Origin: Methylovirgula ligni
GTDB lineage: Bacteria > Pseudomonadota > Alphaproteobacteria > Rhizobiales > Beijerinckiaceae
DNA: 64,000 bases
Direction: 5' to 3'
Assembly (NCBI RefSeq): GCF_004135935.1
Contig: NZ_CP025086.1
Location: 1,798,001 to 1,862,000, forward strand
The position numbers were made by a program, and so were the translations under genes. A model generated the notes under the pieces. The model did not search any database. It was given only the letters and a program-made list of their open reading frames with translations, and was not told the origin of the DNA. Shown piece after piece: positions 1-9,958 of the stretch. Position 1 is the first letter of the stretch; every line of letters starts with the position of its first letter.

Positions 1-233
1 GTCACATCGGCGATCTCGCCGAGGTGGCGCTCCAGAGGCTCCGCGACGCTCGTCGCCACCGTGTCGGGGCTCGCGCCGGGGAGCTGCGCCTGCACCGCGA
101 TGGTCGGAAAATCGACCTGCGGCAGCGGCGAAACCGGCAATTTCGTAAAGCCCAGCGCGCCGGCGATGAAAATGCCGACGGTGAGCAAGGTTGTCGCCAC
201 CGGCCGCCGGATGAAGGGCGACGAAAGACTCAT
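1..233 (-). CDS. mdtC: RND efflux permease, MdtC-like, 5' part only
   Basis: This is the N-terminal 77 or so residues of a second inner-membrane RND permease, cut by the left window edge. The reading frame begins [17 protein letters not shown], followed by the first membrane helix and the porter-domain motif [13 protein letters not shown], which is typical of HAE-1 drug pumps. The ATG overlaps the TGA of the upstream permease gene (ATGA at 230-233), so the two are probably translationally coupled. MdtB and MdtC form a mixed trimer in the MdtABC pump of enterobacteria, and this tandem arrangement fits that plan. The symbol is given by position and family; substrates cannot be told from sequence. 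Confidence 0.85.
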   Translation of the reverse strand, partial: MSLSSPFIRRPVATTLLTVGIFIAGALGFTKLPVSPLPQVDFPTIAVQAQLPGASPDTVATSVAEPLERHLGEIADV

Positions 234-3200
234 TCGCCGGCCTCGCGCGGTGTCAGCCGGGCGTTGCCGCCGGAGGGCGAGAGCCGCCGCGCCAAACGGT
301 CGAAATAAAGATAGATCACCGGCGTCGAGAACAGCGTCAGCACCTGGCTGAAGATCAGGCCGCCGACGATGGCGATGCCGAGCGGGCGCCGCAATTCAGA
401 GCCAGTACCCGTGCCGAGCATCAGCGGTAAAGCGCCGAGGATAGCGGCCATGGTCGTCATCAGGATCGGGCGGAAGCGCAAGAGACACGCCTGATAGATC
501 GCCTCCCGCGGCGGCAGGCCGTGGTTGCGTTCGGCATCGATCGCGAAATCGACCATCATGATCGCGTTTTTCTTGACGATGCCGATGAGCAGAATGATGC
601 CGATGATCGCAATGACATCGAGATCGTCGCCGGCGAGGATCAGGGACAAAAGCGCGCCGACACCGGCCGAAGGCAGAGTGGAGAGAATCGTGATTGGATG
701 GATGAAGCTCTCGTAGAGCACGCCAAGCACGATATACATCGTCACGATCGCGGCGACGAGGAGCAAGACTTCGTTGCCGAGCGAAGAGCTGAAGGCCGCG
801 GCGCTGCCTTGCATGATCGAGACGAAGCTTGGCGGCAGATCGAGATCCTTCTCCGCCTTGTTGATTGCATCGACGGCGGCGCCGAGCGAATAACCGGGCG
901 CCGTGTCGAAGGAAATATCGGTCGCGGGGAACTGGCCAAAATGCGTGATCTGCAGCGGCCCCGGCCGTTCGCTGACATGGACGATGGCCGAGAGTGGCAC
1001 CTGGCCGTTGGTCGTCGAGGTCGATGACGGCAGATAGAACGTATTCAGCGCCGTCAGCGTATGCTGCAAATCCGGATCGGCTTCCAGGATGACGCGATAT
1101 TGGTTCGATTGCGTATAGATCGTCGAGACGATGCGCTGGCCGAAGGCGTCGTAAAGGACGTTATCGATCGTTGCCGGCGTGATGCCGAAACGGCTCGCCG
1201 TCTGCCTGTCGATGGTAATGTCGAGCGCGCGGCCCTGCTGGGCGAGATCGCTCGCGACATTGGTGATCTGCGGCAGGCTTGCGAGGCTGGCGACGAGTTT
1301 CGGCACCCAGGTGCGCAACAGGTCGCCGTCGGCATTTTCGATGAGGAAATGATATTGCGCGCGGCTGATCGAGGAATCGATCGTCAAATCCTGGACCGGT
1401 TGCATGTAGATGTTGATGCCCGGGACCGCGCGCGCCTCGCGGTGCAGCCGGCGCATGATGTCGGTGACCGTCGCGGTGCGCGCATCGCGCGGCTTCAGCT
1501 GGATGAGGAAGCGGCCGCTGTTCAGCGTCATGTTGCTGCCGTCGACGCCGATGAAGGAGCTGAGGCTTACGACGTCCTGATCCTTGAGCAGAACGTCCGC
1601 GAGCGCCTGCTGGCGCCCGGCCATCGCACCAAAGGAAGCCGTCTGGCTCGTCTCGGTGATCGCCTGGATCAACCCCGTGTCCTGAACCGGGAAAAACCCC
1701 TTCGGGATCACGATGTAGAGCAATATGGTCAGAACCAGCGTCGCGATGGCGATCAACAGCGTCAGCGGCTGGTGATCAAGCACGACACGCAGCGCCGCAG
1801 CATATTGATTGATGATCCACTGGAAACCGCGATCGGCGGCGATCGCCAGGCGGCTGCGCTGCGCCTCCGGCTGATGACGCAACAGCTTGGCGCAGAGCAT
1901 CGGAACAAGTGTCAGCGAGACGAAGGCGGAGATAAGGATTGTGGCCGTCAGTGTGATGGCGAATTCGTGGAACAGCCGGCCGACGACCTCGCCCATGAAG
2001 AGAAGCGGAATGAGCACCGCGATCAGCGACACCGTGAGCGAAATGATGGTGAAGCCGATCTGGGCCGAGCCCTCGAGCGCAGCCTGCAAAGGCGCCTCGC
2101 CGCCTTCGACATAGCGGGCGATATTCTCGATCATCACGATGGCGTCGTCCACGACGAAGCCGGTCGAAATCGTCAACGCCATCAGCGAGAGATTGTCGAG
2201 GCTGAAGCCGAGCAGATACATGACGACGAGTGTGCCGACGAGCGAAATCGGCACGGAAAGGCTCGGAATGAGCGTCGCCGGCAGATTGCGCAGAAAGACG
2301 AAAATGACGAGCACCACCAGCACGACGGCAAGCCCGAGCTCGAAGGCGACATCGGCGACGGAGGCGCGGATCGTATTGGTGCGGTCGCTCAGGATCGCGA
2401 TATTGAGGCTCGAGGGCAGGCTCGCCTCGATCCGCGGCAGTAATGCCTTGATCCCATCGGCGACCGCGATGACATTGGCGCCCGGCTGGCGCTGAATGTT
2501 GAGCAGGATCGCCGGCGTGCGATTTGCCCAGGCGGCGATCTTGGTGTTTTCCGGGCCGCGCACGACCGTCGCGACATCGGACAGCCGGACCGGATTGCCG
2601 TTTCGATAGGCGATGATGACGTTGCTGAACTGGGCGGCGTCGGTGATCTGGTCGTTGGCGTCGATGGTCGAGGATTGCGCCGGTCCATCGAAACCGCCCT
2701 TCGGCGTGTTGACGTTCACATTGCCAATCGTCGTGCGGACGTCGTCGATATTGAGGCCGTAGGCGGCAAGCGCGCGCGGATTGAAGCGAACGCGGATCGC
2801 CGGGCGGTTGCCGCCAGAGATGCTGACAAGGCCGACGCCCGGCTGCTGGGAGATTTTCTGCGCGAGCCGCGTCTCTACCAGGTCTTCGATCGAGGTAAGC
2901 GGCAAGGTATCCGAAGTTATGGCGATGGTCAGGATCGGCGCATCGGCCGGGTTTACCTTGGCGTAGATCGGCGGAGTCGGCAGATCGGAGGGCAGAAGGT
3001 TCGAGCCGGCGTTGATTGCGGCCTGGACTTCCTGTTCGGCGACATCGAGCGTCAGGCTGAGATCGAATTGCAGCGTGATGACCGAGGCGCCGGCCGAACT
3101 CGCCGAGGTCATCTGGCTGAGGCCCGGCATTTCGCCAAGCTGGCGCTCGAGCGGTGCGGTGACCGACGAGGTCATCACCTCCGGGCTTGCACCGGGATAG

Positions 3201-3349
3201 AAGGTCTGCACCTGGATCGTCGGGTAATCGACCTCGGGCAGGGCGGAGAGCGGCAGAAACTTATAGGCGAAGGCGCCGGCGAGCAGGATCGCCACCATCA
3301 GAAGCGAGGTCGCGACCGGCCGCAGAATGAAGGTCTGCGATGGATTCAT
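230..3349 (-). CDS. mdtB: RND multidrug efflux permease, MdtB-like
   Basis: This 1039-residue protein is a full-length proton-driven RND permease. It opens with the first transmembrane helix ([18 protein letters not shown]) and the porter motif [20 protein letters not shown]. The two periplasmic loops and twelve helices expected of the family are present. The TM4 region contains [13 protein letters not shown], including the paired aspartates used for proton relay. It lies 28 bp downstream of the membrane-fusion gene and overlaps the next permease by 4 bp, so mdtA, mdtB and mdtC form one operon. Such pumps export amphiphilic drugs, bile-salt-like compounds and metal complexes from periplasm to medium. 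The exact substrate is not visible. Confidence 0.93.
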   Translation of the reverse strand: MNPSQTFILRPVATSLLMVAILLAGAFAYKFLPLSALPEVDYPTIQVQTFYPGASPEVMTSSVTAPLERQLGEMPGLSQMTSASSAGASVITLQFDLSLTLDVAEQEVQAAINAGSNLLPSDLPTPPIYAKVNPADAPILTIAITSDTLPLTSIEDLVETRLAQKISQQPGVGLVSISGGNRPAIRVRFNPRALAAYGLNIDDVRTTIGNVNVNTPKGGFDGPAQSSTIDANDQITDAAQFSNVIIAYRNGNPVRLSDVATVVRGPENTKIAAWANRTPAILLNIQRQPGANVIAVADGIKALLPRIEASLPSSLNIAILSDRTNTIRASVADVAFELGLAVVLVVLVIFVFLRNLPATLIPSLSVPISLVGTLVVMYLLGFSLDNLSLMALTISTGFVVDDAIVMIENIARYVEGGEAPLQAALEGSAQIGFTIISLTVSLIAVLIPLLFMGEVVGRLFHEFAITLTATILISAFVSLTLVPMLCAKLLRHQPEAQRSRLAIAADRGFQWIINQYAAALRVVLDHQPLTLLIAIATLVLTILLYIVIPKGFFPVQDTGLIQAITETSQTASFGAMAGRQQALADVLLKDQDVVSLSSFIGVDGSNMTLNSGRFLIQLKPRDARTATVTDIMRRLHREARAVPGINIYMQPVQDLTIDSSISRAQYHFLIENADGDLLRTWVPKLVASLASLPQITNVASDLAQQGRALDITIDRQTASRFGITPATIDNVLYDAFGQRIVSTIYTQSNQYRVILEADPDLQHTLTALNTFYLPSSTSTTNGQVPLSAIVHVSERPGPLQITHFGQFPATDISFDTAPGYSLGAAVDAINKAEKDLDLPPSFVSIMQGSAAAFSSSLGNEVLLLVAAIVTMYIVLGVLYESFIHPITILSTLPSAGVGALLSLILAGDDLDVIAIIGIILLIGIVKKNAIMMVDFAIDAERNHGLPPREAIYQACLLRFRPILMTTMAAILGALPLMLGTGTGSELRRPLGIAIVGGLIFSQVLTLFSTPVIYLYFDRLARRLSPSGGNARLTPREAGE

Positions 3350-3377
3350 CCCAGCCGCTCCGCTGCACGATCAGCAC

Positions 3378-4754
3378 TCACTCGGGGTTCCGTTGATGAT
3401 GGTGGTGATGGCCGGCCGCGCCTTCCGGTGCCGCCGTCGATTGCGCGCCGGGCACGAAAACCTTTGCGCCATCGGTCAGGCGGTCGGTGCCATCGGTGAC
3501 GACGCGGTCGCCCTGTTTGAGGCCGGAGAGGACCTGCACCATGTTGCCCTCGGTCGGCCCGAGGGTCAGCTTGCGCACCGAGACGGTATTGTCGGCGTTG
3601 ACGAGATAGACAAAAGTGCCGGGCGCGCCGCGCTGGATCGCCGGCACCGGCGCGGTGACGACGCCCTTCAGCGTCCGCGCCAGCACTTGCACATTGACGA
3701 ATTGGTTGGGGAACAGCGATTCGTCGGCATTGGGGAATTCGGCGCGGAATTTCACCATGCCGGTCGTCGTATCGATCTGGTTGTCGAGCACCGTGACGTC
3801 GCCGGTCCCCAATTCATGCACGTTGGCGCGGTCGTAAACTGTAGCGGTGAGCGCCGTCGCGCTTTTCATCTGCGCCATGACATCGGGAATGTCGTCCTCT
3901 GGCAGCGAGAAGATGACCGAGATGGGCTGCAATTGCGTCACCACCGCGATGCCGGTCGTATCCGAGGTCTGCACGTAATTGCCGGGGTCGACCAGCCGCA
4001 GGCCCACGCGGCCGGTGACCGGCGCGGTGATATGGCAATAGGCGATATTGAGCGTCTGCGTATCGATCTGCGCCTGATCGGTCTGCACCGAGCCTTGATA
4101 TTGCTTGACGATGTAGACCTGATCCTCGGCCTGCTGCTTGGCGATCGAATTCTGTGCGACGAGGGTTTGATAGCGCACGAGATCGGTCTGCGCCTGCTGC
4201 AGCAGACCCTGATCATGCGCCAACTGGCCTTCGTATTGCGCCTTGGCCAATTTGTAGGGCCGGTCGTCGATCTGCGCGAGCAGGTCGCCCTTCTTGACGT
4301 ACTGGCCCTCCTTGAAGGGCACTTCCATCAATATGCCGTTGATCTGCGTGCGCACGGTGATGGTTGCGAGCGGCGTAACCGTACCGAGGCCGCCGTAAAT
4401 GATCTTGATGTCGCCGGTGCCGATGGTGGCGACGCCGACCGATTGCGGCGCGCCGCCGGCTCTTTGGCCATGCGTGTGCGTCGCGGGGGCGGGCGCGAAG
4501 AAGACGCGATAGCCGTAATAGCCAAGGCCGCCGATGACGATGAGGCCGATGAGAAAGCCGACGAACGAACGGCGCCGCCGAGGCTCCGGCGGGCCTTCTT
4601 TCTCCGGCGGTGGCGACACGGCCGGAGCCGGGATTTCCGGCTGCGTCTTGCGCGCCAGCGGCTCAGCCTGAGCCGGGCCCGGCTCGCGCGCATCGCCGGG
4701 CGGCGGCGGTCGGCGCGTCGGGTCGACTTTTTCGTCCATTGGCTTTTTGTCCAT
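3378..4754 (-). CDS. mdtA: RND membrane fusion protein, MdtA-like
   Basis: This periplasmic adaptor links the RND permeases to an outer-membrane channel. It has a proline-rich cytoplasmic N-terminus, one transmembrane segment (FLIGLIVIGGLGYYGYRVFF), then the biotinyl-lipoyl half-motif (ILMEVPFKEGQYVKKGDLL), an alpha-hairpin, and the second half (CHITAPVTGRVGLRLVDPG). The C-terminus ends with a run of five histidines after AAGHH, which could bind metal but may be incidental. An in-frame TTG lies at 4778. I chose ATG 4754; ATG 4739 is also possible. It is the first gene of the mdtABC unit and is separated from the outer-membrane factor by an AT-rich 188 bp that may hold a promoter. Confidence 0.9.
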   Translation of the reverse strand: MDKKPMDEKVDPTRRPPPPGDAREPGPAQAEPLARKTQPEIPAPAVSPPPEKEGPPEPRRRRSFVGFLIGLIVIGGLGYYGYRVFFAPAPATHTHGQRAGGAPQSVGVATIGTGDIKIIYGGLGTVTPLATITVRTQINGILMEVPFKEGQYVKKGDLLAQIDDRPYKLAKAQYEGQLAHDQGLLQQAQTDLVRYQTLVAQNSIAKQQAEDQVYIVKQYQGSVQTDQAQIDTQTLNIAYCHITAPVTGRVGLRLVDPGNYVQTSDTTGIAVVTQLQPISVIFSLPEDDIPDVMAQMKSATALTATVYDRANVHELGTGDVTVLDNQIDTTTGMVKFRAEFPNADESLFPNQFVNVQVLARTLKGVVTAPVPAIQRGAPGTFVYLVNADNTVSVRKLTLGPTEGNMVQVLSGLKQGDRVVTDGTDRLTDGAKVFVPGAQSTAAPEGAAGHHHHHQRNPE

Positions 4755-4942
4755 CCAAAAGGTCCGAGCGATGGGCAACCCGCACGGCGCAGATCAGTCG
4801 TCGAATTGATCAAAACGGGCGAAAGGCAGTTCCAAGGGCCCGCAAGTCCAATAAATATATAACCTTTCCGCATCCAATTCGCATTGGGGTCGAAAAAAGC
4901 AAATTACTTCTTGGTGAGATTTGTAAGCCTCTACGGCATTTC

Positions 4943-6448
4943 CTAGAGGGGCGGGGTGAGCGTCGGCACTTTCGAAAGACGGTCGAAGCTCGGCAGGAGC
5001 GAGGCATCCCAGCCGCCGCCCAAGGCCTCGATCAAGGCGACGCTGGCGATGAAAAGATTTTGCCGTGTCGTCAGCAAATTCTCCTCATCCACAAGCTGCG
5101 TGGCTTCGGCCGTCACCACGGTGGTGAAGGAAACGGTGCCGGCTTGATACTGGTTAAGGTAAATCTGCACGGCCTGTTTGGCTGCGTCGACGGCCTGAGC
5201 TTCTTTGGCTGCCTCTTTCGCCAGGATGCGCAGCGCGGCGAGTTCATCCTCGACCTGCTCGAAGGCCGTCAGAACCGTTTGCCGATAGCCCGCGACGTTC
5301 TGTGCATAGGTCGCGCGGGCTGCGGCGAGATCGGCGGCGAGCAGACCGCCATCGAAGATCGTTTGCGTCGCGCTGCCGGCGATCGACCAGGCCTCCGCCG
5401 CGGCGGAAACCGGCAACGGCGTCGTCCCGGCAAAGCCGAAGGCGCCGGTGAGGTTGATGTCGGGATAGAAATTGGCGACCGCGACGCCGATCAAAGCATT
5501 TTCTTGCTGCAACTGGCGTTCGGCGGCGGCGATGTCGGGGCGCCGCTCGAGGAGCTGCGAAGGCACGGTTATCGGAATCCGCGGCGGATATTTGGCGAGT
5601 TCCGCCGGGCCGAGCGAAAGATCAGCCGGCGGGCGCCCAATCAGAACGGCGATCGAATGTTCGTATTGCGCCCGTTCGACGCCGACGTTGATGGCCTGCG
5701 CTTCTGTCTGCAGAACCTGCGTCTCGGCGGTGATGACGTCGGCCTTGGAGACGACGCCAACCTTGTATTGGTTCTGGGTGATCGTCAGCGTCTTCTTGTA
5801 GGCGACGATTGTGCGATCGAGCAGCGCCTTGAGCGAATCCGCCGCGCGCAGATCGAAATAGGCGGTGGCGAGCGCCGCCTGCTCGGAGAGCTTGGCGTTC
5901 TGCAGATCGGCCGCACTCACCTGCGCTGCCGCAGCCTGGCTTTCCACCTGGCGCCGGATGCGGCCCCAGACATCGATATCCCAGGTCATGTTGGCGACCG
6001 GATTATAGGTGGTGAAAGTTTCCGAACGCGCGGCGATAGCTGAACCCGTGAGGTTTGCGCTGCCTTCGTGCTGGTAGGTCGCACTATAGCTGTTGGTGAC
6101 CGTCGGAAAGTAGTTGGCCTGCGCCTCGCGGATCAGGGCGACCGCATTGTGATAGGATTCAAGCGCCTCCTTCACCGTCTGGTTGGAAATCTCCACCTGG
6201 CCGAGCAGGGACGAGAGTCGCGGATCGCGATAGACGCTCCACCACTCGCCGCGGTCGAGCGCATCGCGCGGGTCGACGATCTTCCAGCCCTTTTTTGCCT
6301 CTTTGAACTTCGGCGTGATCGGCGCGGCGGGGCGGACGTAGTCCGGCCCCATCGTGCAGGCATTGAGAGACACGCCCGCGATGATGCAGACGATGGCCCG
6401 CAGTCTCGCGCCGGTTCGCGGCAGGGAATGAAGCGAAGGCAAACTCAA
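4943..6448 (-). CDS. NodT-family outer-membrane efflux lipoprotein
   Basis: This is a TolC-like outer-membrane factor of the NodT (RND OMF) type, about 501 residues. The N-terminus has a basic region, a short hydrophobic stretch and a lipobox (GVSLNAC), followed by TMGPDYVRPAAP, which is the usual mature start. WDIDVWGRIRRQVES and LLERRPDIAAAERQL are hallmark motifs, and the helical hairpins repeat twice. No in-frame ATG fits. The TTG at 6448 gives a sensible lipoprotein signal, so the start is uncertain. It lies upstream of mdtA on the same strand and probably supplies the channel for that pump. Unlike enterobacterial mdtABC, which borrows TolC, the locus carries its own channel. Confidence 0.88.
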   Translation of the reverse strand: MSLPSLHSLPRTGARLRAIVCIIAGVSLNACTMGPDYVRPAAPITPKFKEAKKGWKIVDPRDALDRGEWWSVYRDPRLSSLLGQVEISNQTVKEALESYHNAVALIREAQANYFPTVTNSYSATYQHEGSANLTGSAIAARSETFTTYNPVANMTWDIDVWGRIRRQVESQAAAAQVSAADLQNAKLSEQAALATAYFDLRAADSLKALLDRTIVAYKKTLTITQNQYKVGVVSKADVITAETQVLQTEAQAINVGVERAQYEHSIAVLIGRPPADLSLGPAELAKYPPRIPITVPSQLLERRPDIAAAERQLQQENALIGVAVANFYPDINLTGAFGFAGTTPLPVSAAAEAWSIAGSATQTIFDGGLLAADLAAARATYAQNVAGYRQTVLTAFEQVEDELAALRILAKEAAKEAQAVDAAKQAVQIYLNQYQAGTVSFTTVVTAEATQLVDEENLLTTRQNLFIASVALIEALGGGWDASLLPSFDRLSKVPTLTPPL

Positions 6449-6769
6449 TGGCTGAAACTCATCGCCGCGATGCGGGCCACTAAGACGCCTCGCTGCCGAC
6501 CCTCGCGGCAAGGCCTTTCCTTCGCATTCCACATAAGAGATTGGCAAGATTGGGTCCGGACTTCCGGGCGGGATAAATGGCGCGGCCAAATTAGCAGACA
6601 GAAACTCTTTATTTTTCAAAAGCCTGTGATTGTTCTGTTTTTGCAACTCGCAGCCGGGATGTGCATTTGCGCCGGTCACGCTTTCGCGACAGCGATAATA
6701 CTCGCGATTCCAGCCGGACGCTTGACCGACACAAGCGAGCAGCCCAGTCTCGTAAAAAGGAGAAATGAT
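6449..6769. other. divergent intergenic region
   Basis: This is a stretch of about 320 bases between the minus-strand efflux lipoprotein gene and the plus-strand DUF2946 gene. It probably contains both promoters. An AT-rich section near 6605-6640 is the best candidate. I see no convincing gene or operator in it. Confidence 0.4.
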
Positions 6770-7168
6770 TTGCGCCGCAGCCTGGACTGGATAGCGCCGT
6801 TCTTTTTGATCGCGCTGTTGGGGCAATTTTTTGCTTCCGTCACGGCCGGTTTCGCCATTGCCCGCGCGCCGCAGGCAGATTGGCCGATCTGCGCGTCGAG
6901 CTCCAATGTGCCGCAAGCACCGCCTGACCGTGGCCATCATTCCCAGGATTGCTGCGCCTTCTACACACAGGCTCACGCGACCTTCGCCCCGCCCGCTTCG
7001 CCGCAGGCGCTCGCAGCCGCGCCGTCGTCCATCGATATGCGCGCGTCGCTTTGGGCCTACGCCGCGACGCGCGCGCAGCCTGTCGGAGCGGCGAAGGCTC
7101 GCGCGCCACCCCGCTTCTCCCGAGATGGATCGCCGCATTCCGCTGCGGCCTCAGTCCATATCGCTTAG
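6770..7168 (+). CDS. DUF2946-type exported Cys/His protein
   Basis: This 132-residue protein starts with a signal-anchor-like segment (SLDWIAPFFLIALLGQFFAS) and then carries ADWPICASSS and GHHSQDCCAFY. That Cys then His/Cys layout resembles the DUF2946 family, often found beside copper-handling genes. The start is taken as TTG at 6770, because a strong AGGAGA lies 5 bases upstream and no in-frame ATG exists nearby. The next gene, 32 bp downstream on the same strand, is a PCu(A)C copper chaperone, which supports a role in copper binding at the inner membrane or periplasm. The C-terminal third is alanine- and arginine-rich with no recognisable domain. Function is unproven for the family. Confidence 0.72.
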   Translation: MRRSLDWIAPFFLIALLGQFFASVTAGFAIARAPQADWPICASSSNVPQAPPDRGHHSQDCCAFYTQAHATFAPPASPQALAAAPSSIDMRASLWAYAATRAQPVGAAKARAPPRFSRDGSPHSAAASVHIA

Positions 7169-7200
7169 CCGGCCTTCGCGCCCGCTTTAGGAGAACATCT

Positions 7201-7755
7201 ATGAAGTCTCATCTGTTCGGCTGCGCGTTCGCAGCGCTTTGCGCCGTGCCTGCTTTCGCCAATCCGGTTCTGGAAATGCCGTCTGCCATGCCGATCGTTC
7301 TCGCCGCCGAGCAGAGCACGGCGGCGGGTACGCTCACGATTGAAGGGGCTTTCACGCGTCCGACGCCCGGCGGCGCGACCGTGGCGGTCGGCTATGTGAC
7401 TATCGTCAATACGGGCAAGACCGACGACCGGCTGGTCGCGGTGACATCGGACCTATCCGCGGGCGCGCAGATCCATGAAACCAAGATGGAAAACGGCATC
7501 ATGGAGATGACAGAGCTGCCGGACGGGCTTGTTATCCCCGCCGGCGCGACCGTGGCCATCAAGCCCGGCGGCTATCACATCATGTTCACCGACCTGAAGC
7601 GGGCGGTGAAGCCGGGGGATGCGATCCACGCGGTGCTTGAATTCGCCAAGGCCGGCAAGATCGCCGTCACCTTCGTCGCGGCCAGTAGCATGGGTGCCAC
7701 GGCACCGGACGCGATGAAGATGGACGGCGGTATGAATGGAATGAAGATGCACTAG
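7201..7755 (+). CDS. PCu(A)C periplasmic copper chaperone
   Basis: This 184-residue exported protein has a clear signal peptide (MKSHLFGCAFAALCAVPAFA). The cupredoxin-like PCu(A)C domain shows the Cu(I) ligands: His and Met in IHETKMENGIMEM, and the HxM pair in GGYHIMF. These proteins carry copper in the periplasm, mainly to the CuA or CuB sites of cytochrome oxidase. The C-terminus adds a methionine- and histidine-rich tail (MKMDGGMNGMKMH) that could be a second low-affinity copper site, and there is a spacer between the signal peptide and the domain. It is preceded by a good ribosome site (AGGAG) and follows the DUF2946 gene, probably in one operon. Confidence 0.92.
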   Translation: MKSHLFGCAFAALCAVPAFANPVLEMPSAMPIVLAAEQSTAAGTLTIEGAFTRPTPGGATVAVGYVTIVNTGKTDDRLVAVTSDLSAGAQIHETKMENGIMEMTELPDGLVIPAGATVAIKPGGYHIMFTDLKRAVKPGDAIHAVLEFAKAGKIAVTFVAASSMGATAPDAMKMDGGMNGMKMH

Positions 7756-7875
7756 CGCGCTTTCCGACCGGATGGAATCATTCCGGTCGATAGGAAATCG
7801 CGCCGATTCAAAACGTTGGAGCGTGTTCTGATCGGAAAAGTCATCCAACTTTTCCGGAACACGCTCTAAAGCGCG
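7756..7875. repeat. nested-palindrome intergenic repeat element
   Basis: Outer arms CGCGCTTT (7756-7763) and AAAGCGCG (7868-7875) enclose a small hairpin (GACCGGA/TCCGGTC) and a large interrupted hairpin: GAGCGTGTTC at 7819-7828 pairs with GAACACGCTC at 7857-7866, with an inner CGGAAAAG/CTTTTCCG stem. The structure and sequence resemble mosaic intergenic elements that are multicopy in rhizobial genomes. It also separates the convergent copper-chaperone and helicase genes and may help terminate both. Confidence 0.75.
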
Positions 7876-7879
7876 TGCA

Positions 7880-9259
7880 TCATCCCGGCCGGGAGAATTG
7901 CGGACGGCTTTCGCCGTTAAAAGGCCGGCGCTTGCGCCCTTGAGCGGCGCGTGCGGGGCGTTTGCCGCCGGGGCGATGGCCGTCAAGCTGCTGGCCTTCG
8001 CGATGCGGACGCTGCTGAGCACCGCGGCCGCCGTCATCCTTGGCGGCGCCGGCCCTAGGGGCTCTTGGATTGTGACGTGCCGGCTCGGCGTCCGCATTGC
8101 GGGCGTCGGCGCTGCGGCGGTCGGTGAAGGCCAATGTCTGGCGGGTTGCCTTCTCGATCTGGCGCAGCAAGCCACGCTCGCCGTTATCGCACAGCGAGAA
8201 CGCGCGGCCCGAGGCACCGGCGCGCGCGGTGCGGCCAATGCGATGGACGTAAGCTTCGGGCGTCTCCGGCAATTCGTAATTCACGACATGTGTCACGCCG
8301 TCGACGTCGATGCCGCGCGCGGCGATGTCGGTGGCAACGAGGACGCGCGTGCGGCCGCGGCGGAAGCCGTCGAGCGCGCGAATACGCTGGCTCTGGCTTT
8401 TGTTGCCGTGGATCGCTTCGACGCCGACACCGGCGGCATCGAGATGCTGCGCCACGCGATCGGCGCCGCGCTTGGTGCGGGTGAAGACGATGGCGCGCGA
8501 TACGTCGGCGCCGCTCATCAGTTCGACCAGCATATCGCGCTTGGCAGCGCCATCGACCAGGAACACATGCTGCTCGACGCGCTCGGCCGTCGTGGCGGTC
8601 GGTGCAACCGACACCTCGGCCGGATTGTTGAGCATATCCTGCGCGAGACCGGCGATTTCCTTCGGCATGGTCGCGGAGAACAGCAGCGTCTGACGCTGCT
8701 TCGGCAGCTTGGCGACGATCTGGCGAATCGGGACGATGAAGCCGAGATCCAGCATATGGTCGGCTTCGTCGAGCACGAGAACCTCGGTCGCGGCAAGCTT
8801 GAAGCGGCCGGAGCCGAGATGATCGAGCAGGCGGCCGGGCGTCGCGACCAGCACGTCGAGGCCGCGCGCCAGCATGTCATTCTGGGGACGGTGCGAGACG
8901 CCGCCGACGATGACGCCGACGCTCGGGCGCAGAAACTGGCCATAGGTGCGGAAGCTATCGGCGATCTGCGCAGCGAGTTCGCGCGTCGGCGCAAGCACGA
9001 GCACACGGGCCGTAAAGGGCGCCGGCCGCTGGCGATCGGCGATCAGCCGGTTGAGGATCGGCAGGGCGAAAGCGGCGGTCTTGCCGGTGCCGGTCTGAGC
9101 GATGCCGAGAAGGTCGCGGCCCTGCATCAGAAGCGGGATGGCCTGGTCCTGGATGGAAGTCGGAGTTTCGTAGCCTTCACGGTCGAGAGCGCGAAGCAGC
9201 ATCTCGGCGAGACCGAGATCGGAAAATTTTGTCACGAGGTGTCTTTCATAGGATCGCAT
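7880..9259 (-). CDS. DEAD-box RNA helicase, RhlE-like
   Basis: This ATP-dependent RNA helicase has about 459 residues. From the N-terminus it shows the Q motif region (FSDLGL then GYETPTSIQDQAIP), Walker A (AQTGTGKTAAF), PTRELAAQ, TPGRLLDHL, DEAD, SAT, then the second RecA domain with VATDIAARGID and YVHRIGRTARAG. An alanine- and arginine-rich tail follows, as in RhlE-type helicases acting on ribosome assembly or mRNA decay. I chose the ATG at 9259; a GTG at 9235 (VTKFSDLG) is equally plausible. The frame is open further upstream to 9472, but that part reads as low-complexity and is unlikely to be translated. Confidence 0.93.
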   Translation of the reverse strand: MRSYERHLVTKFSDLGLAEMLLRALDREGYETPTSIQDQAIPLLMQGRDLLGIAQTGTGKTAAFALPILNRLIADRQRPAPFTARVLVLAPTRELAAQIADSFRTYGQFLRPSVGVIVGGVSHRPQNDMLARGLDVLVATPGRLLDHLGSGRFKLAATEVLVLDEADHMLDLGFIVPIRQIVAKLPKQRQTLLFSATMPKEIAGLAQDMLNNPAEVSVAPTATTAERVEQHVFLVDGAAKRDMLVELMSGADVSRAIVFTRTKRGADRVAQHLDAAGVGVEAIHGNKSQSQRIRALDGFRRGRTRVLVATDIAARGIDVDGVTHVVNYELPETPEAYVHRIGRTARAGASGRAFSLCDNGERGLLRQIEKATRQTLAFTDRRSADARNADAEPARHNPRAPRAGAAKDDGGRGAQQRPHREGQQLDGHRPGGKRPARAAQGRKRRPFNGESRPQFSRPG

Positions 9260-9484
9260 GCCGCGAGTTTGGACACCGCGCGGTCTATCGATCGGGGAGA
9301 AGGGAGACGTGCCTCGCGTAAACTGGCCGTCAACTGAAGAATGGGGAGGCTCGACAGCGAATCGGACGCCGAAAGGGCGAAGTCCTGATCTACGCGGCTG
9401 GAGCGCCTCATGCTGCGACGCAGCGTGTTCCGGATAGGGCAAGCGCGGATGTAAGTCAATCGGAGATAGCAAAATGACCGCTGT

Positions 9485-9826
9485 CTACCGCGATTGAGGC
9501 GCTGCGACGTCCGGCGCGTAGTGCTCGCCCCAATTCCGAAGCGCCTGTAGCACCGGGCCGAGAGCCTGACCCTTGGCGGTGAGGAAATATTCATATCTTG
9601 GCGGGTGCGCTTCGTAGAGCCGTGCTCCGATAACACCTTGCGCTTCCAGGGTTTTTAGCCGTGCGGACAGCGTGTTTGGCGCGACACCGCCGAGCCCTGC
9701 CTCCAGGTCCTGAAACCGTAGCGGTCCCTTCAGGGTGAGATCCCGGAGGATGAGCAAACTCCATTTCTCGCCCACCACGTCGAGCGTGTGGGCGATCGGG
9801 CAGTCCAGCGCGTAGCCGTTTCTCAT
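9485..9826 (-). CDS. HxlR-family winged-helix transcriptional regulator
   Basis: This 113-residue protein covers a complete HxlR (DUF24) domain: CPIAHTLDVVGEKWSLLILR at the N-terminus, then the recognition region RFQDLEAGLGGVAPNTLSAR, and the wing YEYFLTAKG. The conserved cysteine near the N-terminus is present; in several family members it senses electrophiles or oxidants. ATG 9826 is preferred, since the codon two residues earlier is GTG. It is divergent from the small exported protein and hydrolase genes at 9959-11326, which is the usual layout for an HxlR regulator and its target. The candidate operator is the inverted repeat at 9859-9887. Confidence 0.92.
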   Translation of the reverse strand: MRNGYALDCPIAHTLDVVGEKWSLLILRDLTLKGPLRFQDLEAGLGGVAPNTLSARLKTLEAQGVIGARLYEAHPPRYEYFLTAKGQALGPVLQALRNWGEHYAPDVAAPQSR

Positions 9827-9858
9827 AATCACAAAATAGTCCCGTCGCTAAAGTTTTA

Positions 9859-9887
9859 CAAGTCGATACCTATTGAAAAGTGACTTG
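9859..9887. promoter_or_regulatory. candidate HxlR operator
   Basis: CAAGTC at 9859-9864 and GACTTG at 9882-9887 form an inverted repeat with a 17-base spacer in the AT-rich gap between hxlR and the divergent exported-protein gene. Position and symmetry suit a dimeric winged-helix regulator. Assignment is inference. Confidence 0.35.
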
Positions 9888-9958
9888 CTAATTCATAGCT
9901 ACTTCAATGCAGCAAGCCAATCGGTTTGTTTCGGCCTCAAATTCAAGGAATGAAAGCA

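Noticed and set aside
3327-4862. Long plus-strand open frame of 511 codons opposite mdtA
   Set aside because: It is a GC-rich antisense shadow. It has no family motifs, is rich in Arg/His, and the minus-strand MdtA reading is unambiguous.
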